NCBI RefSeq assembly: GCF_905163445.1
Contig: NC_053200.1
Coordinates: 10,726,001-10,790,000 of the forward strand
Length of the DNA stretch: 64,000 bases
Reading direction: 5' to 3'
From: Pararge aegeria
Taxonomy: Eukaryota > Arthropoda > Insecta > Lepidoptera > Nymphalidae
Shown here: positions 57,331 to 64,000 of the stretch, in pieces
Numbering within the stretch: position 1 is the first letter of the stretch
How the letters are laid out: every line of letters begins with the position of its first letter
Position numbers and translations under genes: made by a program
The notes under the pieces: model-generated
The model's database searches: none
What the model was told of the DNA's origin: nothing
Seen by the model: the letters and a program-made list of their open reading frames with translations, nothing else

Positions 57331-58165
57331 AAACAAAACAGCATCGAAGACGATGATCACAAACACCGAAATAGCACTAAAATCCAGACTACCTTTAGTA
57401 ATGAAAAATACGACAATAAAAGATTGTCTGAATTTATGGTACGCAAAAGTTTTTTTACTGTTGCCAATCCGAAAACATTGCAAGCGCCGCATTGGCTCTA
57501 TCATTTTGGTGACAGACAATGTTCTGTTGTTTTAATATTATCTCATTGCGGCTTTGATAACTTGAACTGGACGTATATGAATTGGATGTATATGGAAATA
57601 GACCTTAAGAATTCTTCTTATTTAATTTATTTATCCAATAAAAATTTACTAATGTATTTTTTTAAGCTTTAAGAATTTTTTTTTTTGAAGAACTGGTGGG
57701 TTTTGTTTCTTATTTTATTTCTTATTTTGTGTATGTTGGTCGACCCTAGACCAGGTAGACAGAAGATATCAAACAAGTCGCGGGGACCCGCTGGAAACAG
57801 GTGGCTTGAAATCGTGGACTCCAACTACAGTCTCCAGCTACACTGATATACTAATTTCAGCACTCAATATAAATGGAAGAATAACGTTGCCCGGCTCCTA
57901 ATGTCAAGTGATTGTAGTTAGATTTCCATAGCTCACAATATGTGCCATTAATAGATCATAAAAATGCTTATGTGTACAGAATAGACCCATAATAGACATG
58001 GTTCGTAACGAAATGGTCGAAGTGGTAATTAAGGGACGCGAGTACCATCCACTACAGAGCCTCAAGTTTGCTAATTATGGTTCGTTGTATAAGACAGTGC
58101 TCGCTATTCATTGTGACGCATTGGACCAACTAATACGTCATAACTCATACCTACCTTAGTAAGAG
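57331..58165. other. Anonymous DNA
   Basis: 57745-57840 (gaccaggtagacagaagata, then cgggacccgctggaaac) looks like a short decayed LINE piece with an RTE flavour; too short to assign. Confidence 0.35.
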
Positions 58166-58169
58166 ATTG

Positions 58170-58925
58170 GTACAGTGATAGCAGTGACAGCCTAGCACGT
58201 AAGGCTTCGGCTTTCCTTTCGTGGAGACCGAGTTCGATCCCCGGCACGCACCACTGACTTTACGGTGTTATGTGCGTTTCCAATTTAAGTAATTGAGCCT
58301 GAGAGTTCTCCATACTATTCTCAACGAAGTGTGAAGTCTACCAATCCGCTTCAATCACTTGGCCAGCGTGGTATCTTATTCTTTAGGCGCTCTCCAACAA
58401 GTGAAGGTTTGCCGTCAATTTTAGATAATTTTCCTTTTCTCTCGCGAGGCTAAACAGCTGGGCGATCCCAATCCACTCTCTAATGTTGCGCACCCAAAAC
58501 TTCCTCTTGCGACCGATGCGTCTCTTTCCAGCAAATTTGCCCATCATTATCAGTTGCAGTAGCCTGTATCTTTCATACCGAATCACATGCCCTAGATAAG
58601 CAACTTTTTTCTTTTCGACGGTCTTCAAAAGTACGCGCTGACAACCAACTCGTCGCAAGATTTCCTCATTGGTAACCTTTTGAGTGCAACTGATTTTCAG
58701 CATGCGTCGATAGGCCCACATCTCGAATGCTTCTGGACGTTTCCTGAGATCCTCTGTGATGGTCCAGGATTCGTTCCGTAAAGAATGCCATATGTAACAA
58801 TGTAGAAGGCGTTTACGTAATGCGATGTACACAACGGCCTAAACCCTTCTCATTCTGAGAGGAGAACCGTACCCTATAATGGGCTGGTAATGGGGTGATG
58901 AATAGATTTGTCGTGCATGACTTGG
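58170..58925 (+). mobile_element. SINE, family C, interrupted by a LINE fragment
   Basis: Head at 58170-58250 (gtgatagcagtgacagccta, then cgagttcgatccccggcacg, B box intact), body to ggccagcgtggtatc at 58376. The tail resumes at 58834 with ggcctaaacccttctcattc, then tgagaggagaaccgtaccct, ending ggtaatggggtgatga. The sequence between (about 58377-58833) is an RTE-like LINE in reverse orientation. Confidence 0.75.
58383..58832 (-). pseudogene. Second RTE-like LINE family, C-terminal 149 codons
   Basis: The minus-strand frame contains ESWTITEDLRKRPEAFEMWA, YRRMLKISCTQKVTNEEILR, VAYLGHVIRYERYRLLQLIM and GKRRIGRKRKFWVRNIREW. This is the conserved post-catalytic region of RTE-type LINE reverse transcriptases, after the catalytic FADD motif, which is missing. 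It is open for 149 codons but truncated at the 5' end. It sits inside the family C SINE, so it inserted later. No target duplication seen. Confidence 0.82.
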
Positions 58926-59175
58926 AATGTTGTGATGGTAGATCAGAATACAGTTACCTCCTCTTCCCGCGGTTGTCGTATGAATGAATGAATACGATTT
59001 CATCGTACATTAAAAAAAAAAGTGATGACAGAGACAAATATATTACAGCAAGAGGGAAGAAGGCGACTGAGGGAATATAACGGAGAACGGGCAGCAGCGT
59101 AGTGATTATGGGCAAACCTTCCCGTTGGCAGAGGCAGTTTAGCCCAACAGAGGACTGTTATAGGCTATTGATGAT
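58926..59175 (+). repeat. Dispersed repeat, family H, forward
   Basis: gtgatggtagatcagaatac, then ttcccgcggttgtcgtatga, a gap, then gaaggcgactgagggaatat, then acggagaacgggcagcagcg and gaggactgttataggctatt. Class not resolved. Confidence 0.6.
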
Positions 59176-60073
59176 CAAAAGATTTGTTCGGTTGCAATCG
59201 TAGTCGCTTTTTGGTATTATAGCTAGCTTAAAATTCACCTGAGCTAACCGAGCTATGTGTATTTTCTGACGAAAACCGTTCAGAAAATACACATTAAAGG
59301 TGGTTGCAGAAGAAATTGGTTGGAAATAAAGAACCAAAAACTGATTTTCGAAATAAATAATTTACCCAACATAATATTTTCTACTTAAATATAAACTTAG
59401 AATTATTTTTAACAGACTTAAAAAGTAGGAGGTGCTCAATTCGTGATGTTTATGTTTTAAGTTTGGAAGTCAGTTACTACGCCAATAAATCATTAATCGA
59501 CTTTGATACTTATTTCGTATGGGATCAAATAAATTGAACCACAATGATACGCAATATAATTATAAAGGTCAAAAAACGCACCTAAGCTTTAGGTGAAATT
59601 CCTGGCTGAATCAATTATACCAATAGTTCAATATGATAACATAGTCACGGTTTTTAGAGCAGGGGTATTCAGTTTGTCCTCAGAGTTGCCAACATTGAAT
59701 ATGAAATAGTACGAGAAGACGAAAAGTAACATAAATTCACTGGGCACTGGACTGGTCACACAACTGCGGGATATTTATGATGGTGGCCCGACGATCTGGC
59801 AACTGTAGCCTAGTTAGCGACCACTTTCCAAAGCAATAATTCTATCATCAAATATCAGTAATCAAACATTATATTGAACTATGAATTCGACATAAATATA
59901 ATAACTCGCTTAGCAGCAGCATTGTGGCATACATTATTCATACGCCGGTTTAATGCGCTAATAACCTGAGGCCGTCTCTGGCTTAGCTGTGGTAATGTAT
60001 TCAAAATTATAATTGTCGCTTTCATTGTTTTATTATACAGAGCAAACTCATAAAGTGCCATTGAGAGAGATTT
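59176..60073. other. Anonymous DNA with one hairpin
   Basis: A perfect 15-bp hairpin (59255-59269 and 59280-59294, 10-nt loop). No coding signal. Confidence 0.45.
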
Positions 60074-60550
60074 TACCCACCTAGAATTTATCTGGATTGT
60101 TTATACAACGTTGCGTTAACGATTTGCTGCAATATCATATGATTTTCTCGCTTGTTGCGTTCAGAAATATTTGAAGCAAGAAGAAATAAAAATGTGAGTG
60201 GAAAATTGAGTAGCACACTGGAGACACTACGTAGTATTATTTTGAATCCTGAATATTATGTTAATCGAAGCAGTTATCAGAAATTCTACAACGATAAAGT
60301 TTTGGGCATCATACCCACCTAGAATTTATCTGGATTGTTTATACAACGTTGCGTTAACGATTTGCTGCAATATCATATGATTTTCTCGCTTGTTGCGTTC
60401 AGATACATATGAGGCAGGGAGAAATCAAAATGTAAGTGGAAAATTGAGTAGCACACTGGAGACACTAAGTAGTATTATTTTGAATCCTGAATATTATGTA
60501 AATCGAGGCAAATAATAAGAAATTCTACACGGATAAAGTTTTGGGCATCA
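60074..60550. repeat. Tandem duplication, two units of 237 and 240 bp
   Basis: Unit 1 60074-60310, unit 2 60311-60550, same orientation. Both start tacccacctagaatttatct and end aaagttttgggcatca. The first 92 bp of each unit are identical; the remainder differs at about 20 positions plus small indels. No coding frame runs through, and no terminal repeats or pol III boxes are visible. Confidence 0.95.
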
Positions 60551-61224
60551 GGTAGTTTACAAATAAATTTGCATTAATAATAATTCCATTACATAGGTAC
60601 ACACTGAATTTTTTGTGAATCGAATTCGCAAAATTGGTTTCATAAAACCACAAATGGTGTACAGTCAGGTGATTTTAATTGCGTTGGCTTCTGTTTACTC
60701 TACTTTTCACAATTGTTTCATTGTTTATCTCAAAGTGATTTCGTTTATCGAATTATTTTAAAAGTATAAATTGAATATTCAATTAGTATCGCTTTCGCTT
60801 TAGATGTGCAATTCATTTGATTTAACTTAAAGCGTGATTTACAAATGCAATTTTTGATTGATTAAAATAATTTTTAAAATACATATTTCTTTCATACAAT
60901 AATTAAATCGATTTTTTCTCTATAGTATGCCCCGCCTTGATTATTCATTATATTATAATATTGTCTATGATATAGGAAAACTAGATGAAGCGAACTACAT
61001 CTCATTTCTCTCTCTCTTTAGGTCTAATATACACGACGCAAGAGTGTACAATCTGAGTGTGTTTGAATTCAAAACAAATATGTATTTGGATTTATTTATT
61101 CAAATTTTCTGTTTTAATTTAATTGTTCTATCTGACATTTCAAGATAAACATAAAATAAATACTTGACTTCTTATGTTATCAAATATTCAAAATTTAATA
61201 AGCTTAGACTTGGACATTGGTGTT
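60551..61224. other. Anonymous AT-rich DNA
   Basis: The 73-codon frame at 60927-61148 has no recognisable domain and sits in AT-rich sequence. Confidence 0.4.
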
Positions 61225-61470
61225 AATTTTTTTTTTTTTTATTTAATTTTTAATTTAATTCTTAATTTAATATGAATTTTAATTTTAATTCTATTTATAT
61301 TTTTAACATTATTAATTAGTAAAATATTTTTAGACATTTATTTTGTAATGCAGTTATTTATAAAATGAAATTAATTTTGAGATTATTTGTAAACGTTGTG
61401 AATGTTCAGCTGTAATAAGCTGAACATTCACTTAGCTCGCAACGTAAAAACTTGGACAAGAAAAAATGTA
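61225..61470 (+). repeat. AT-rich hairpin repeat, family M, copy 2
   Basis: Partner of 1170-1510. It contains a perfect 14-bp hairpin (61398-61411 and 61418-61431, loop gtaata) bracketed by acgttg (61393-61398) and caacgt (61440-61445). The left side has long poly-T and ttaatt runs. Confidence 0.6.
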
Positions 61471-61929
61471 TTAGCGGTTGGTTTTCCTAAATAAATAAAT
61501 ACAGTTTTAAATAATAATAAGCAGACTTAAATTCGTTGTGCTGTGAAAATACATCGAACAACCGAACAAAGCTGTAGTATTCCCTACCATTTGTAGACTG
61601 CAATTCTCTGCAGCAATTCAACTTTATTACCTGCTCTTGATGTTGACGTCGACTATCGTGACATTGATCGTTAACCAGGGTAAAGTGGTTAGTAATCCTT
61701 TGAAACAGACGTTTCTCTGTAGAATTCCACCTTCACTCACACCCCTCTGGTTATTGCACCCTTACACTTACTTACGTTTGCTATTTTAAGACACTCTCTC
61801 CCCGAATAACATAAAAAGTAAGTTTTTTTTTTTTTCAAAAATCTGTATCGGATCTCGGATGAAAGTTTGTATAAAAATCCTGTGTTATTGGGGTTCTCTA
61901 AATTAGGTGCACTCAACAAAAAATAACAA
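61471..61929. other. Anonymous DNA
   Basis: Nothing recognised. Confidence 0.4.
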
Positions 61930-62135
61930 TTCTATCCTACTAATATTATAGATGTGAAAGTGTGGGTGTTTGTTACACAACCACGCAACAACGGCTGAAC
62001 GGATTTGGATGAAATTTAGCATGCACATGGAAAAGAACATAGGAACATAACCTTTTATCCCAGGAAACAAGAGAGTTCCCGCGGGAATAAAAACCCTTAA
62101 TCCACACGAACGAAGTCGTGGGTATCGGCTAGCTA
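61930..62135 (-). mobile_element. LINE 3'-end-like repeat, family G, reverse, full 3' region
   Basis: atcctactaatattatagat, then acaaccacgcaacaacggct, then gaacggatttggatgaaatt, aaccttttatcccaggaaac, then acgaacgaagtcgtgggtat and cggctagctat. In reverse, this is head (tagccgat..cccacgact) to tail ((T)ATTAGT). The best preserved family G copy here. Confidence 0.7.
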
Positions 62136-62505
62136 TTGAATAATTGTAAACGATTAATGTTACCATCTTCGACTACGGATCTAGATTCCTAGGCCCCCAA
62201 GGTGGCACAAGAAATGTTGCATTATTTGATTTCCGGAGTTTCCAAAATAGACGTTCTACACCCCCGTGCTTCGGAAAGTAAAGAAGAAAGTACCGGTTAT
62301 TATCACTAAACATTATATAATGTGATAAAAAAAAGCCCGCCAACATGTGTTGAAGTAGCGAGGTGGGCCTAAAACCCTCTTTCCCATGAAAAAGATGGCC
62401 AATGCTAAACAGTGAGACATAGATAGGCCGAAAATGATAATGATAAGAATATTTGTGAGAACTTATAAACCTCTCTCATAAGATTGTATGGAAAAAGTTG
62501 TCTAA
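62136..62505. other. Unassigned DNA
   Basis: 62190-62280 (ctaggcccccaaggtggcac) may be an old repeat. No gene. Confidence 0.35.
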
Positions 62506-62515
62506 TCAAGAATCA

Positions 62516-62893
62516 TCATCACATCAACCGATAGACGTCCACTGCTGGACATAGGTCTTTTGTAGGGAGTTCCAAGTTCCACGATTCTGAGCCGCTTGGA
62601 TCCAACGGCTACCTGCGACGCGCTTAATGTCGTCTGTCCACCTCGTTGGGGGTGGACCAACGCTGCGCTTACCACTACGGGGCTGCCATTCCAGCACCTT
62701 GGGACCCCAACGTCCATCCTTTCTCCGAACTATGTGCCCGGCCCATTGTCACTTAAGCTTCGCGACTCGTTAAGCTATGTCGGTAACTTTGGTTCTTCTA
62801 CGAATCTTCACATTTCTGATTCGATCGCGTAGAGATACTCCGAGCATAGCTCTCTCCATCGCCCGCTGAGTGACTCTAAGCCTTCTTATGAAT
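62516..62893 (-). mobile_element. RTE LINE 3' end, 5'-truncated, perfect 10-bp target duplication
   Basis: Flanked by tcaagaatca at 62506-62515 and 62894-62903. The minus strand covers from the RRLRVTQRAM-like region of the RTE protein (about residue 235 of the frame at 34653) to the end, with tail atgatgatg at the left. The frame is broken in several places; overlapping frames of 71 and 78 codons on opposite strands are fragments of it. Confidence 0.9.
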
Positions 62894-62975
62894 TCAAGAA
62901 TCAAACATTGCTGAATTCAATTTCAACCTAATTCTAAATAGCAATTTACTTGAACCGATATTCAGAAAAAAATAC

Positions 62976-63099
62976 CAGTGACGTGCACAGGTTTTGTGAA
63001 GGAAGCATATTTTTTTTTCATTAGATGGATGCATTTTGAGGGTTATATTTTTTTTGGGGTAGGCAGTGCTTTTGTGCATGTATAGAATGCACTCCACTG
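62976..63099. mobile_element. hAT-like MITE, reverse
   Basis: Ends cagtgacgtgcac and gaatgcactccactg; the interior ggtaggcagtgcttttgtgc is the reverse complement of 55725-55755. The flanks share aaatac, but a clean 8-bp duplication is not seen. Confidence 0.7.
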
Positions 63100-63640
63100 A
63101 AATACCATCCGCTTCGTTAGATTTTCTATAACATTCTAATCCTATAGCACTTTTTTGACCTAATAATTTATTCTGTATGCGCGATTCAAAAACGTTTTTA
63201 AATAAAAAAGTTTGTTTTAGCTATGTAAGATCGAGTTAAGTTATAGTTGCAGTCATGCTAATATTTACGCTAGTTTTATCGCTGCTGTTGTGTTTAACTT
63301 ACAAACATTTTTGACAAAATATAACGTTTCACGTTAAGTGCGACGAAATGTTGTTATAAACGTTTGCAGAAAACGTTACTCCAGCGGCAAAAAGGAATTT
63401 CTAAGTAGGTCAAACCACTCTTCCGTCCCCAACGTGCACAGTGTAACTAGGCAGGTATTAGCTAAGTAAACATTTGTATAGGATGGCCACGGATCTAAAA
63501 CACATCTATCTTCCACACAATGGTAATAAGGCGGTGATACTCGGACATCGCTTGTAAGCGGTAAAGAGATTATTTGGCTACCAGGTTATTTCCACAAAGT
63601 TGTATATTATGAATAAAGCTTTATAAGAAGAGCACTTTTT
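63100..63640. other. Anonymous AT-rich DNA
   Basis: Nothing recognised. Confidence 0.4.
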
Positions 63641-63654
63641 TCGGGGAGTACGTA

Positions 63655-63692
63655 TGGAAAAGCTTAAGCTTAATTTTTATAATATATCATGG
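63655..63692. mobile_element. Foldback MITE end, family A
   Basis: ggaaaagcttaagcttaatt, then tttataatatatca matches the right terminus of family A only. Confidence 0.5.
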
Positions 63693-63738
63693 AATTCTGA
63701 TAAGTCTTCGAACTACGAGCCCTGCTCATAAGAACTTT

Positions 63739-63845
63739 TTGTATATTATTCATAAAAATATTCATCAGTCATCTTAGTACCCATAACGCAAGCTACGCTT
63801 ACTTTGGATCTAGGTGGCGATGTGTGTATTGTCGTAGTACGAGTA

Positions 63846-63872
<27 letters not shown>
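63739..63872 (+). mobile_element. SINE, family B, 5'-truncated
   Basis: tgtatattattcataaaaat, then tcatcagtcatcttagtacc, then caagctacgcttactttgga, then a (TATT)n tail at 63846-63870. Head with pol III boxes missing. Confidence 0.8.
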
Positions 63873-63879
<7 letters not shown>

Positions 63880-64000
63880 CACTCGCTGAAGTATTTCGAC
63901 TACTCTTGTATATTTTTCTTCTATAGATCTGTTTATTTCCAATTTGATCGCATACTCAATAGCCTGCTTCTATTCAATACACAAAGTGGTGAATGCCTGT
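63873..64000. other. Anonymous DNA at window end
   Basis: Nothing recognised. Confidence 0.4.

Noticed and set aside
57172..57519. 115-codon reverse open frame
   Set aside because: It reads across a tRNA-like SINE head and has no domain.
60074..60550. CRISPR-like or satellite array
   Set aside because: Only two units with no spacers, in a eukaryotic genome; it is a simple tandem duplication.
1..64000. Endogenous viral or LTR retrovirus sequence
   Set aside because: I saw no long terminal repeats, no primer-binding site and no gag, integrase or envelope-like frames; all reverse-transcriptase matches are non-LTR type.

Overview
This window looks like AT-rich intergenic or intronic DNA from a lepidopteran (moth or butterfly) nuclear genome. 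I base that on three things. It carries many dispersed repeats of the kind common in Lepidoptera: tRNA-headed SINEs, an RTE-type LINE whose 3' end reads as a (GAT)n tail, and LINE 3' ends with the 'cccgcgacttcgtccgcg' head. It has no operons or ribosome-binding sites. It has no open frame longer than 149 codons outside one retrotransposon fragment. I could not support any host protein-coding exon, tRNA, rRNA or CRISPR array. All recognisable coding capacity is reverse-transcriptase sequence.

Layout. 0-5 kb is a dense mosaic: an AT-rich hairpin repeat, hAT-like MITEs with CAGTGGCGTGCA ends and 8-bp target duplications, LINE tails, two adjacent SINE tails, a foldback MITE and a Jockey/CR1-like C-terminal fragment. 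5-14 kb is mostly anonymous AT-rich DNA with one complete SINE, three copies of the foldback MITE and scattered LINE tails. 14.4-18 kb holds a SINE with two tandem perfect hairpins and a pair of 117-bp inverted repeats around RTE fragments. 21-30 kb has SINEs, an RTE 3' end and a frameshifted Jockey/CR1-like fragment. The main coding feature is at 34.6-35.7 kb: a 5'-truncated RTE insertion with an open 354-codon frame and a 10-bp target duplication. 37-49 kb adds a 78-bp MITE flanked by TTA, a second MITE, a GC-rich LINE end, more SINEs and a degraded second RTE family. 50-59 kb has hAT-like MITEs (one nested in another repeat, with a paralogous empty site in this window) and a LINE inserted inside a SINE. 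60-64 kb has an unexplained 237/240-bp tandem duplication, a second copy of the hairpin repeat from 1.2 kb, another RTE insertion with a perfect 10-bp duplication, and a truncated SINE.

The elements do not work together as a system. The window is a record of successive insertions. RTE is the only family whose reverse-transcriptase motifs are visible here, and this copy is 5'-truncated and so not autonomous. The SINEs would need LINE machinery in trans, and the MITEs would need transposases not present in this window. The most unusual material is a set of perfect hairpins with 2-6-nt loops lying inside repeats, which suggests local template switching, and the tandem duplication at 60 kb, whose first 92 bp are identical while the rest has diverged. 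I found no convincing undescribed system. Family names are from recognition of motifs, not database search, and repeat borders without a target duplication are approximate.
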